In this document: positions 47,684-56,006 of the stretch, one piece after another
Numbering within the stretch: position 1 is the stretch's first letter
Layout: the number at the start of each line of letters is the position of its first letter
From: Crossiella sp. SN42
GTDB taxonomy: Bacteria > Actinomycetota > Actinomycetes > Mycobacteriales > Pseudonocardiaceae
Reading direction: 5' to 3'
Assembly (NCBI RefSeq): GCF_023897065.1
Contig: NZ_JAMHIV010000023.1
Span: 62,001 to 126,000 of the forward strand
DNA length: 64,000 nt
The notes under the pieces: generated by a model
The model's input: the letters and a program-made list of their open reading frames with translations, nothing else
The model's database searches: none
Told to the model about the DNA's origin: nothing
Program-made: the position numbers and the translations under genes

Positions 47684-48763
47684 TCAGGAGCCTAGATCCT
47701 TGAGCTGTTGCACCGCGTCGTAGGCGGTGCGGCGGGTGAAGCCGGGCAGCTCGGCCAGGGTCTGGGCCAGGCTCTTGGCCGGCACGCCCTGGCCGAGCAG
47801 GCCGGTGACCATCTTGTGCAGCAACGGGTCCAGGCCCTGGCTGGGGGCCGGGTCGAGGCAGAGCCAGAACTCGCCGCGGGCGGGCAGCGGGAGGGTGTCC
47901 AGCTCGCCCCAGCGCGGGCGCTCGCTCTCCGCGTAGGGCTCGGTGGCCACGGCGAGGGTGCGGGTGCCGCGGTCGCGGGCGGCGGCGAGCACCTTGGCCG
48001 CGGTGTCGGCGGCGACGCGGATGACCACCTTGGCGTCCAGGGGGGCGGCGCGCAGGGTGTCGGCGGGTTTGCGGGACGGCTCGGTCAGGAAGAGCGGGGC
48101 GGCGGATGGGGAGGCGGCCGCGGCGGCCAGGCCGGGGGGCAGGCCGATGGCCTCGGTGGGGCCGCCAAGCAGGTGGCGGACGGTGCGGCCGGGGAGGTCC
48201 TCGGTGGCCAGGATGAGGATGCGGCCGGTGACGTCGGCGGGCACGGCGCGCGCGGGGGCGGCGGTCAGCCGGGTGAGCAGGGACCGTGCGCCGGAGTCTT
48301 CGGCGAGCACCGTGTCGGCGGCGGCCAGTTCGGCGCTCAGGCGGGGGCTCGGGCCGGTGGCGTGGCACAGGACCACGGTGCCGGGATCGTCCACGGCGGA
48401 CACCTCGACCAGCACCTCGGTGGCCGGGTCGGTCAGCCGGGCGGCCAGGTCGCGGGGCAGGTCGGCCGCGGACAGGTCGGCGTCGGTGGCCAGGGTGCCG
48501 GGCAGGCGCAGCGGGCTGCGGCGGATGACGGCCGGGCCGCCGGGAACCCAGTTCGGGTTGCCGACGGCCCGGACGGTCGCGCTGTGCCCGCCCGCGCTGA
48601 TCCGCAGCTCCACCGGACCGGCCAGCGGGCCGCCCTCGGTCACCGCGCCGACGCCGAGCACGCAGGTGGCGCGGGCGGTCAGCTCGGTGTCCGGGGTCAG
48701 CTCCCACGTCTTGTCGTGGGTGGCCCTGATCTCCGGGTGGCCGGTGGCGCGGATGGTGGTCAT
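47684..48763 (-). CDS. DUF371-domain protein with RsmI-like C-terminus
   Basis: A 359-residue protein of unknown function. The N-terminal third (ATGHPEIRATHDKTWELT, GVGAVTEGGPLAG, then AVGNPNWVPGG) matches DUF371, a family I know mainly from archaea. The C-terminal part (about 225-355) has LTEPSRKPADTLRA and LAQTLAELPGFTRRTAYDAVQQL, resembling the end of RsmI-type 16S rRNA 2'-O-methyltransferases, but the SAM-binding half of RsmI is missing or very diverged. Next to the KamB gene, a ribosomal-RNA-related role is plausible. A CACACT hexamer 7 nt before the ATG suggests leaderless starts. Confidence 0.72.
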   Translation of the reverse strand: MTTIRATGHPEIRATHDKTWELTPDTELTARATCVLGVGAVTEGGPLAGPVELRISAGGHSATVRAVGNPNWVPGGPAVIRRSPLRLPGTLATDADLSAADLPRDLAARLTDPATEVLVEVSAVDDPGTVVLCHATGPSPRLSAELAAADTVLAEDSGARSLLTRLTAAPARAVPADVTGRILILATEDLPGRTVRHLLGGPTEAIGLPPGLAAAAASPSAAPLFLTEPSRKPADTLRAAPLDAKVVIRVAADTAAKVLAAARDRGTRTLAVATEPYAESERPRWGELDTLPLPARGEFWLCLDPAPSQGLDPLLHKMVTGLLGQGVPAKSLAQTLAELPGFTRRTAYDAVQQLKDLGS

Positions 48764-48781
48764 CCCGCCCAGTGTGCCCGG

Positions 48782-49627
48782 TCAGGCGAAGCTGAACGCG
48801 CCCCGGTCCAGGGTGACGCCGCCCTCCTTGGTCTCGGTGCGGAAGGCCACCTCGGTGCCCTCGGCCCAGGCGTGCACGATCAGCTCCTGGCCGGGCAGCA
48901 CCGGGGCGGTGAACCGGCCGAAGATCCGGCGCACCCTGCTGACCTCGCCGCCGCAGAAGTGGCCGGTGAGCAGCCGGGCGGTGATGCCGTAGGTGCACAG
49001 GCCGTGCAGGATCGGCCGCGGGAACCCGCCCCGCCCGGCGAAGGCCGGGTCGGAGTGCAGCGGGTTGTGGTCGCAGCCGCCCAGCCGGTACAGCAGGGCC
49101 TGGCTGGGCGCGGTCTGGAAGGTGAGCACCGCGTCCGGCTCGCGCGCCGGCGGCGCCCACTCCTCCGACGGACCGCGTTCGCCGCCGAACCCGCCCTGGC
49201 CGCGGACGAACACCGAGGACATGGTGGACAGCAGCGGTTCGCCGTTGATCGTGCTGCCCTCGGTCCTGGCCACCACCAGGGCGCCCTTGCCCTTGTCGAA
49301 GACGTCGGTGACCGTGCGGCGCAGGCTCATCCGGCCCTCGGCCGGCAGCGGCCGGTGCAGCACCAGTTCCTGCTCGGCGTGCACCAGCAGGGCCGGGTCG
49401 AAGTCGCCGAAGGACTGCGCGGGGCCGCCGAACTGGGCCAGCACCACGCCGAAGGTGGGCAGCACCTGCTGCTCGACCCCCGCGGTGTTCTCGGTGGTGT
49501 AGGCCAGTTCCGCCAACGGGTCCTCGGCGCCCGCGCCGACGCCGAGCGCGTACAGCAACGCCTCCTCCGCCGTCCAGCTGCGTTCCCACGGGCCGACTGC
49601 GCGGCCCACCGCGGACAGGTCGATCGG
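48782..49627 (-). CDS. MaoC-type enoyl-CoA hydratase (double hotdog)
   Basis: A 281-residue peroxisomal-type 2-enoyl-CoA hydratase. The N-terminal half is a degenerate hotdog; the C-terminal MaoC half has the catalytic Asp/His in GGCDHNPLHSDP. It hydrates trans-2-enoyl-CoA to (R)-3-hydroxyacyl-CoA. TTG 49627 is chosen as start because GGGGAG lies 7 nt upstream and the protein then begins M-PIDLSAVG, as relatives do; a GTG at 49660 has no ribosome site. In operon with the dehydrogenases and ligase upstream. Confidence 0.88.
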   Translation of the reverse strand, partial: PIDLSAVGRAVGPWERSWTAEEALLYALGVGAGAEDPLAELAYTTENTAGVEQQVLPTFGVVLAQFGGPAQSFGDFDPALLVHAEQELVLHRPLPAEGRMSLRRTVTDVFDKGKGALVVARTEGSTINGEPLLSTMSSVFVRGQGGFGGERGPSEEWAPPAREPDAVLTFQTAPSQALLYRLGGCDHNPLHSDPAFAGRGGFPRPILHGLCTYGITARLLTGHFCGGEVSRVRRIFGRFTAPVLPGQELIVHAWAEGTEVAFRTETKEGGVTLDRGAFSFA

Positions 49628-49643
49628 CAACTTCTCGCTCCCC

Positions 49644-50813
49644 TCAGCCGAGTGCGCCACGCACGTTCGCGTGGCCCTTCAACAGGTTCCGGGCGATGGT
49701 GCGGCGCTGGATCTCGTCGGTGCCCTCGTAGATGCGCAGCAGGCGCAGCTCGCGGTACCAGCGCTCCAGCGGGAGTTCCTTGGTGTAGCCCATGCCGCCG
49801 TGGATCTGCAGCATGCGGTCGACGATCTCGTTGGCCTTGATGCCGCCGTAGAGCTTCGCCATGGACTGACCCTGCCGGGAATCCAGGCCCGCGTCCACCT
49901 GCCAGGCGGCGGTGAGCACCAGCCAGCGCAGCGCCTCGATCTCCACCGCGGAGTCGGCCAGCATCCACTGGATGGCCTGCCGCTCGGCCAGCAGCTCGCC
50001 GAAGGTCTCCCTGGTGCGCGCGTAGTCCAGGCCGAACTCGACCAGCCGGACGCAGGCGCCCAGCGCGCGGGCGGGCAGCAGGTAGCGGCCGCGGCCGATC
50101 CAGCTCATGGCCAGCGCGAAGCCCTGCCCGACCTCGCCGAGCACGTTCTCCTGCGGCACCCGGACGTTGTCGAAGACCAGCGCGGCCGGCCCCCACTCGC
50201 CCATGGTGGCGATCGGCTCGGACTTCCAGCCCATGTCCCGGTCCACCAGGAAGCAGGTGACGCCGCCGTTGGCGCCCTTGTCCTTGTCGGTGACCGCGAA
50301 GACCATCACGAAGTCGGCGTCGTTGCCCTTGGTGATGAAGGTCTTCTCACCGTTGATCACCCAGTCGTCGCCGTCCCTGACCGCGCTGGTCCGGATGGCC
50401 TTGGCGTCCGAGCCCGCGCCCGGCTCGGTGATGGCGAAGCAGGAGATCCGGTCACCGGCGATGGTCGGCAGCAGGTACTTCTCCTTCTGCGCCTCGTTGC
50501 CGGCGTAGAGGATGTTGTCGGCCTCGCCGCCGAAGTGGAAGGGCACGAAGCTGTAGCCCAGCTCGCCCTCGACCAGCGCGGTCATCACCGCGCCCAAGCC
50601 CATGCCGCCGTAGGCCTCCGGGGTCTGGATGCCCCAGAACCCGGCCGCCTTGGCCTTGAGCTGCAACTCGCGCAGCTCGTCCCTGGTGATGCCCGGCTGG
50701 CCGAGGCGTTCCCGGCGGAGCACCTCCGGCTCCAGCGGGATGAGCTCCTTGCGGACGAAGTTGCGCACCCAGTCCCGGATGTCGCGTTCGGTGTCGTTGA
50801 GGGAGAAGTCCAT
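49644..50813 (-). CDS. acyl-CoA dehydrogenase
   Basis: A 389-residue flavoprotein that makes the 2,3-double bond of acyl-CoAs. Signatures: AITEPGAGSDAKAI (FAD/substrate region), the GEWGPAALVFDNVRVP segment and the C-terminal QIHGGMGYTKELPLERWYRELRLLRIYEGTDEIQR, where the Glu of YEGTDE is the catalytic-base position. ATG at 50813 (MDFSLND). 16-bp gaps to the SDR and MaoC genes on either side make it part of one operon. Confidence 0.94.
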   Translation of the reverse strand: MDFSLNDTERDIRDWVRNFVRKELIPLEPEVLRRERLGQPGITRDELRELQLKAKAAGFWGIQTPEAYGGMGLGAVMTALVEGELGYSFVPFHFGGEADNILYAGNEAQKEKYLLPTIAGDRISCFAITEPGAGSDAKAIRTSAVRDGDDWVINGEKTFITKGNDADFVMVFAVTDKDKGANGGVTCFLVDRDMGWKSEPIATMGEWGPAALVFDNVRVPQENVLGEVGQGFALAMSWIGRGRYLLPARALGACVRLVEFGLDYARTRETFGELLAERQAIQWMLADSAVEIEALRWLVLTAAWQVDAGLDSRQGQSMAKLYGGIKANEIVDRMLQIHGGMGYTKELPLERWYRELRLLRIYEGTDEIQRRTIARNLLKGHANVRGALG

Positions 50814-50829
50814 TGCGCTGCTTGCCTTT

Positions 50830-51585
50830 CTAGCGGCCACCGTCGACGTAGAGGATCTGACCGTTGATGAACGAGGAGTCCTCGCTGACCAGGAAGGCCA
50901 CCGTGTTCGCGATGTCCTCCGGCTTGCCGGTGCGGCGCACCGAGATCTGCTCGGCGGCGGCCTTCTTGAACTGCTCGAAGTCCATCCCGATCCGGGCCGC
51001 GGTGGCCGCGGTCATGTCGGTCTCGATGAAGCCGGGGGCGATGGCGTTGACGTTGACGCCGAACGGGCCCAGCTCGATGGCCAGGGTCTTGGTGAAGCCC
51101 TGCAGGCCCGCCTTGGCCGCGGCGTAGTTGGCCTGGCCCCGGTTGCCCAGCGCGGAGGTGCTGGACAGGTTGACGATCTTGCCGAACTGCTGCTGCACCA
51201 TGTGCTTCTGCGCGATCTGGCTGCACAGGAAGGCGCCGCGCAGGTGCACCGACATGACCGTGTCCCAGTCCTCGTCGGTCATCTTGAACAGCAGGTTGTC
51301 CCTGGTCACCCCGGCGTTGTTGACCAGGATGTGCAGCCCGCCCAGCTCGGCGACCACCCGGTCGAAGGCCGAGGTGACCTGCTCGCGGCTGGTCACGTCG
51401 CAGCCGATGCCCACCGCCCTGCCACCGGCGTCGGTGATCGCCTTGACGGTCTCGGCGGTGGCCGCCTCATCCAGGTCGATCACCGCGACCGCGGCGCCGC
51501 GCTCGGCCAGCGTGCGGGCGGTGGCCGCGCCGATCCCGCGTGCCGAGCCGGTCACCACCGCGACGCGTCCGTCCAGAGTTCCCAC
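50830..51585 (-). CDS. SDR-family 3-oxoacyl reductase / 3-hydroxyacyl-CoA dehydrogenase (FabG-like)
   Basis: A 251-residue classical short-chain dehydrogenase. NAD(P) motif TGSARGIG (about 12-19), NNAGV, catalytic Ser in LSSTSAL and YxxxK as YAAAK, ending in LYVDGG. By context it oxidises the (R)-3-hydroxyacyl-CoA made by the MaoC enzyme; a biosynthetic FabG role is the alternative. GTG at 51585 with AAGGGA upstream. Confidence 0.93.
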   Translation of the reverse strand: MGTLDGRVAVVTGSARGIGAATARTLAERGAAVAVIDLDEAATAETVKAITDAGGRAVGIGCDVTSREQVTSAFDRVVAELGGLHILVNNAGVTRDNLLFKMTDEDWDTVMSVHLRGAFLCSQIAQKHMVQQQFGKIVNLSSTSALGNRGQANYAAAKAGLQGFTKTLAIELGPFGVNVNAIAPGFIETDMTAATAARIGMDFEQFKKAAAEQISVRRTGKPEDIANTVAFLVSEDSSFINGQILYVDGGR

Positions 51586-51599
51586 GAGTTTCCCTTTCC

Positions 51600-53135
51600 T
51601 CACTTGACCTTGCCGGTGGCCACCCACTGGCGGAGCTCGCGCTTGAGCACCTTGTGGCTGGGGCCAACGGGCAGTTCCTCGACCACGACGACCCGTCGCG
51701 GATACTTGTGGTGGCCAAGGCGCTCCCTGGTCCAGGCGATCACCTCGTCCTGGGTGACCTGCTGTCCCGGCTTGGGCACCACCACGGCGCAGACCTCCTC
51801 ACCGCTGCGCTCGTCCGGCAGGCCGATCACCGAGACCTCGGCGATGGCGGGGTGCCGGATGAGCATCTCCTCGACCTCGCGCGGGTAGACGTTGAACCCG
51901 CTGCGGATGATCAGGTCCTTCTTGCGGTCCACCACCGAGAGGTAGCCCTCGGCGTCCTTGACCCCGATGTCGCCGGTGCGGAACCAGCCGTCCACCACGG
52001 CCGCCTCGGTGGCCGCCGGGTCTTCGAGGTAGCCGGCGAAGACGTTGTGCCCCCTGATGACGATCTCGCCGCTCTGCCCGGCCGGCAGGAACTCGTTCCG
52101 CTCGTCGATCGCCGGGTCCACCACCTCCACCTCGACGCCCCAGATCGGGTGGCCGACGGTGCCCGGCCGCGCGCCGAAGACCGGCTGGTTGACGGTGGCC
52201 GTCGGCGAGGTCTCGGACAGGCCGTAGCCCTCCAGGATCTCGGTGCCGAAGCGTTCCTGGAAGGCCTCCAGCACGGCCACCGGCAGCGGCGCCCCGCCGG
52301 AGGTGCACCCGCGCAGCTGGGGCACCTCGGCCTGGCCCTCGCTGACCTCCAGCAGCCGCAGGTACATGGTGGGCACGCCAAGGAAGATCGACACCTGGTG
52401 CCTGCGCATCAGCTCCAGCGCCTCGGCGGCGTCGAAGCGGGGTTGCAGCAGCAGGGTGGCGCCGACCCGGAAGCCGGAGTTCATCGCGCTGGACTGACCG
52501 AAGATGTGGAACAGCGGCAGGCAGCCCAGGATCACGTCTCCCGCGGCCAGCTTGTCCACGTCGAAGGCGGCCACGGTGGCGTTCATGACCAGGTTGAGGT
52601 GGGTGAGCACGGCGCCCTTGGGGCGGCCGGTGGTGCCGGAGGTGTAGAAGACCACCGCCGGGTCCTCCGCGGCACGGGTGCGGAAGGTGGGCAGCGGGTC
52701 GGTGGCCGCGGCCAGCTCGGTCAGCGAGGGGTGCTCGGGAGTGGCCGGGCCGAGCGTGCGCAGCTCGACCCCGGCGGCCTTGGCGGCGGGCGCGCCGAGG
52801 TCCAGCTGGGAGACGTGGCAGAGCACCAGCTTGGCCTTGGCGTGCGAGATCAGGTAGGTGGCCTCAGCCGGCACCAGCAGCAGCGGGATCGGCACCACCA
52901 CCGCGCCGGCGGCCAGCACGCCGAAGTAGGACTCGACGAAGCCGATCACGTTGGGGGCCACGATCGCGACCCGGTCGCCCTCCCGGACGCCCAGCTCGCG
53001 CAGGGCCGCGGCGTGCCGCCTGGCCCGCTCCCAGAGCTCCGGGTAGGTGAGCTGCTGGTCGCCCTGGATGAGGGCGACCCGTTCGCGGTGCAGCCGCGCC
53101 GACTCCGCGAGGACCATCGCCAGCGAGAGAGTCAT
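51600..53135 (-). CDS. long-chain fatty-acid-CoA ligase (FadD-like)
   Basis: A 511-residue acyl-adenylate-forming enzyme that activates a carboxylic acid to its CoA ester. Motifs: YTSGTTGRPKG (P-loop), YGLSETSP, DGWFRTGDIG, DRKKDLIIRSGFNVYP and the catalytic Lys in PSHKVLKREL. First gene of a six-gene minus-strand run; the ATG at 53135 has GGAGG 4 nt upstream. Transcription is probably controlled by the divergent TetR through the palindrome at 53174. Confidence 0.94.
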   Translation of the reverse strand: MTLSLAMVLAESARLHRERVALIQGDQQLTYPELWERARRHAAALRELGVREGDRVAIVAPNVIGFVESYFGVLAAGAVVVPIPLLLVPAEATYLISHAKAKLVLCHVSQLDLGAPAAKAAGVELRTLGPATPEHPSLTELAAATDPLPTFRTRAAEDPAVVFYTSGTTGRPKGAVLTHLNLVMNATVAAFDVDKLAAGDVILGCLPLFHIFGQSSAMNSGFRVGATLLLQPRFDAAEALELMRRHQVSIFLGVPTMYLRLLEVSEGQAEVPQLRGCTSGGAPLPVAVLEAFQERFGTEILEGYGLSETSPTATVNQPVFGARPGTVGHPIWGVEVEVVDPAIDERNEFLPAGQSGEIVIRGHNVFAGYLEDPAATEAAVVDGWFRTGDIGVKDAEGYLSVVDRKKDLIIRSGFNVYPREVEEMLIRHPAIAEVSVIGLPDERSGEEVCAVVVPKPGQQVTQDEVIAWTRERLGHHKYPRRVVVVEELPVGPSHKVLKRELRQWVATGKVK

Positions 53136-53173
53136 CCGGCCTCCGTGACTTCATCGTCGTGGGTGCAGACCCG

Positions 53174-53196
53174 GAAAACTAACCGTGTTAGTTTTC
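53174..53196. promoter_or_regulatory. perfect 23-bp palindromic operator
   Basis: GAAAACTAAC-cgt-GTTAGTTTTC is a perfect 10-3-10 inverted repeat between the ligase operon and the TetR gene, 38 bp upstream of the ligase ATG. Size and position fit a TetR dimer site controlling both directions. Confidence 0.8.
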
Positions 53197-53274
53197 ATCG
53201 AGGCTAGGACGGCGGTGCGCGCACGGCAAGACCGCGGCGCGAAGTCGAGCGAGACTCATCCACGAGGAGCAACG

Positions 53275-53952
53275 GTGCCCAGACCCCCAGCCCCGCTGCT
53301 GTCGGTCGACCGGATCCGGACGGCCGCGCTGGAGATCATCGACCAGCACGGGCTGGAGGCGCTGACCATGCGCAGGCTGGCCCACCACATCGGCGTGCAG
53401 GCCGCCTCGCTGTACAACCACGTGCGCACCAAGGAACAGCTGCTGCACGACGTGGCCAACGAGCTGGCCACCGAGGTGGACACCTCCGCCTTCGGCCGCT
53501 GCGACTGGCGGCAGGCGCTGACCATCTACCTGCGTTCCTACCGGTCCGTGCTGGCCCGCCACCCCAACATCGTGCCGCTGCTCTCGGCCGGGCCCGGCCG
53601 CCGCGAGTCCGGCCTGAAGCTGGCCGACGCGGTGCACGGCGGCCTGGTCTCCGCGGGCTGGCCGCCCAAGTACGCCACCATGATCGGCGCGGCCACCAAG
53701 TACCTGGTCTTCGGCGCGGCCATGGGCTCGTTCTCCCAGGGCTTCATCGACGACGAGCAGCTCTACGCCGAGCGCTACCCGAACCTGGCCCAGGCGCACC
53801 TGCTGCGCGGCCGGGCCGAGATCGACACCGAGGCCTTCGAGCTGGCCCTACGCGTGATGCTGGACGGGCTGACGAACCTGTGGGAAAGCCTGGAGCACCC
53901 CGACGGCCAGCAGCGCGACCAGCCCGCCGGTGACCATGGTGACCGAGACTGA
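53275..53952 (+). CDS. TetR-family regulator of the acyl-CoA operon
   Basis: A 225-residue TetR protein: helix-turn-helix at about 10-60 (IRTAALEIIDQHGLEALTMRRLAHHIGVQAASLYNHVRTKEQLL) and a TetR_C-type ligand domain (about 85-215). It probably senses an acyl-CoA or related acid and represses the ligase operon through the 53174 palindrome. GTG at 53275 with GAGGAG upstream. Its last 105 bp overlap the convergent MFS gene; the tail (HPDGQQRDQPAGDHGDRD) looks non-conserved. Confidence 0.9.
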   Translation: MPRPPAPLLSVDRIRTAALEIIDQHGLEALTMRRLAHHIGVQAASLYNHVRTKEQLLHDVANELATEVDTSAFGRCDWRQALTIYLRSYRSVLARHPNIVPLLSAGPGRRESGLKLADAVHGGLVSAGWPPKYATMIGAATKYLVFGAAMGSFSQGFIDDEQLYAERYPNLAQAHLLRGRAEIDTEAFELALRVMLDGLTNLWESLEHPDGQQRDQPAGDHGDRD

Positions 53953-54999
53953 GCTCGCGTCCACCAGCACGCCACCGAGCAGCGCGCCGGTGGACAGGGT
54001 GGCCTGGAAGGCCGAGGTGAACAGCACGGTGGCCGCCTCCGGCGCCTCGGGCGCGGACTGGGCCAGCCAGGTCTGCGCGCAGGCGGGCACCGCGCCGTAG
54101 GCCAGTCCCCAGAGCACCAGCAGCGGCAGCTCCCAGCCGCCGAGCACCGGCAGCAGCACCGTGGCCAGCGCGATCATTCCGGCCGCCACGGCGAACACCC
54201 GGCGCACCGCGGTGGCTGCCCACGCCCCGGCGAGGAAGTTGCCGAGCACCCCGGCCAGGCCGTAGGCCAGCAGGTACGGCGTGGGGCTGGCCTGGGTGGC
54301 CTGGTGCAGGAACGGGGTCACGTAGGTGTAGGTGCCGAAGTGCGCGAGCACCACCAGGAAGGTCACCGCCAGCCCGAGCCGGGCACTCGGCAGGCGCAGC
54401 AGCCCGGCCAGCACCCGCGGACTGGTCGCCCGTTCGGCGGGCAGCGACGGCAGGAACACCAGCAGCGCCAGCCACACCGCCGCGGTGAGCACCCCCAGCA
54501 CCACGAACGCGGACCGCCACCCGGCCAGCTCGCCGAGGAAGGTCCCGGCAGGCACGCCGAGCACCGAGCCCAGCGGCACCGCCGCGAAGATCACCGCGGT
54601 GGCCGCGCCCACCCGGTGCGCGGGCACCAGCCGAGGCGCCAGCCCGGCCCCGATGGACCAGAACCCGCCGATGACCACGCCCAGCAGCACCCGGGAGAGC
54701 AGCATCAGCCAGTAGCCGGGGGCCGCCGCGGCGAGGAAGTTCGCCACCGCCAGCAGCAGCGCCAGCGCGGCCAGCATCCGCCGCCGGTCCAGCCGCGCGG
54801 TGGCCACCGTGACCAGCGGCGCGGCCAGCGCGGCCAGGAAACCGGGCATGGTCATCATCAGGCCCGCGGTGCCGGGCGAGATGCCGAAGGTCGTGCCGAT
54901 GGGGGTGAGCAGGCCGATGGGCAGGATCTCGGTGGTGACGATGGCGAAGATGCCCAGCATGACGGAGACGACCGCCGGCCAGCGGGAGTGAACGGACAT
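53848..54999 (-). CDS. MFS transporter, DHA1/AraJ-type
   Basis: A 383-residue, 12-helix major facilitator. The loop 2-3 motif appears as ATARLDRRRML, and motif C-like LAPRLVPAHRVGAATAVIFAAVPLGSVLGVP marks the drug:H+ antiporter subgroup. The substrate is unknown; efflux of a drug or sugar is typical. It overlaps the TetR gene by 105 bp tail-to-tail, so the two transcripts can interfere. Confidence 0.88.
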   Translation of the reverse strand: MSVHSRWPAVVSVMLGIFAIVTTEILPIGLLTPIGTTFGISPGTAGLMMTMPGFLAALAAPLVTVATARLDRRRMLAALALLLAVANFLAAAAPGYWLMLLSRVLLGVVIGGFWSIGAGLAPRLVPAHRVGAATAVIFAAVPLGSVLGVPAGTFLGELAGWRSAFVVLGVLTAAVWLALLVFLPSLPAERATSPRVLAGLLRLPSARLGLAVTFLVVLAHFGTYTYVTPFLHQATQASPTPYLLAYGLAGVLGNFLAGAWAATAVRRVFAVAAGMIALATVLLPVLGGWELPLLVLWGLAYGAVPACAQTWLAQSAPEAPEAATVLFTSAFQATLSTGALLGGVLVDASSVSVTMVTGGLVALLAVGVLQAFPQVRQPVQHHA

Positions 55000-55060
55000 G
55001 CGGCCAGCCCAGCAGCCAGGGGCGGTCCCGGTCTCGCGAGAACGCGACCAGGCAGTGGGC

Positions 55061-55519
55061 TCAGCCCTCAGCCAGTTCCTTGAGGCCGGCCAACGTCTGG
55101 TCGATGTTGCGCTTGTTGCGGGCCGCGCGGTCCTTGACGCCGACGATGCGGTTGAACAGCCACTTGATCACCGGGTTGCGCAGGTCGACGAAGGACTCGG
55201 TGACCCGGCAGCCGGTGCCGGTGGGTTCGAGGGTCCAGGCCCAGTCGGCGACCCGGATCGGCCCGGCGGTGACGCGGTAGGCGAACGCGCGGCCGGGGTC
55301 GGCCTTGGTGACCCGGCAGGTGGTGGACCACTTGGCCTTGCCGACCTCGTTGTGGCCGCGGAAGCGGGCGCCGACCGCGGGACCGGTGGCCGGGGGCAAC
55401 CAGTCGGCGGCGCGGCACTCCGTGGTGAACCGGTGCTGGTTCGGCACGTCGGAGACCAGGGCGTAGACCGCGGCCGGGGTGGCCGCGATGTCGGTGGTGC
55501 CGGCGATCTGCTTGGTCAT
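55061..55519 (-). CDS. SRPBCC-family (polyketide cyclase-like) protein
   Basis: A 152-residue START/SRPBCC protein (AGTTDIAATPAAVYALVSDVPNQHRFTTECRAADWL at the start). Such folds bind hydrophobic ligands; no catalytic residue is clear. The ATG at 55519 has GGAGG 6 nt upstream. Stands alone between the MFS and SnoaL genes. Confidence 0.85.
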   Translation of the reverse strand: MTKQIAGTTDIAATPAAVYALVSDVPNQHRFTTECRAADWLPPATGPAVGARFRGHNEVGKAKWSTTCRVTKADPGRAFAYRVTAGPIRVADWAWTLEPTGTGCRVTESFVDLRNPVIKWLFNRIVGVKDRAARNKRNIDQTLAGLKELAEG

Positions 55520-55583
55520 GTGGTGCCTCCGCTGGACGGGGGTGGCCGGGACCGCGCGCGCGGCGGACCCGGCCAGTGCGCCG

Positions 55584-56006
55584 TCAGTAAATCGGATAAG
55601 CCCTGCCGAGTGCCATGGCGATGGCCAGGGTGTCCTCGACGACCCGGTACTCATGAATCAGCCCGGCCCGCACGGAAAGACTCACCGCGAAATCCTGGGC
55701 GAACACGCGACCGGTTCCGGTGGCCCGGTATCGGCCGCCGCCGAAGACCACCGCATCATCACCGTCGACCAGGACCTTTCGCACGGTCACCGCGTGGAAC
55801 TCCAACCGGTGGAACAGTGCCAGGAAGAACGCCTCGATTTCCCGGCGGCCATGGGACCGCACCGGCCAGGGATCTCCCGGAATTTCCGAGGAATGGCACT
55901 GCGCGTCCACGTGGAACAACTGTGCGATGCCCGCGGCATCCTGCGCACCGAATCGGGTGAGCAGTCGTTGCACCATTTCCAGCGTGGAGGACGTCCGATT
56001 CGTCAT
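55584..56006 (-). CDS. SnoaL/SgcJ-like NTF2-fold protein
   Basis: A 140-residue NTF2-like protein: MVQRLLTRFGAQDAAGIAQLFHVDAQC near the start, PVRSHGRREIEAFF, then VLVDGDDAVVFGGGRYRATGTGRVF. The ATG at 56006 overlaps the stop of the AfsA-like gene (ATGA), so both are made together; a role in finishing or changing the signal molecule is possible but unproven. Ketosteroid-isomerase-type folds are found in many pathways. Confidence 0.83.
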   Translation of the reverse strand: MTNRTSSTLEMVQRLLTRFGAQDAAGIAQLFHVDAQCHSSEIPGDPWPVRSHGRREIEAFFLALFHRLEFHAVTVRKVLVDGDDAVVFGGGRYRATGTGRVFAQDFAVSLSVRAGLIHEYRVVEDTLAIAMALGRAYPIY

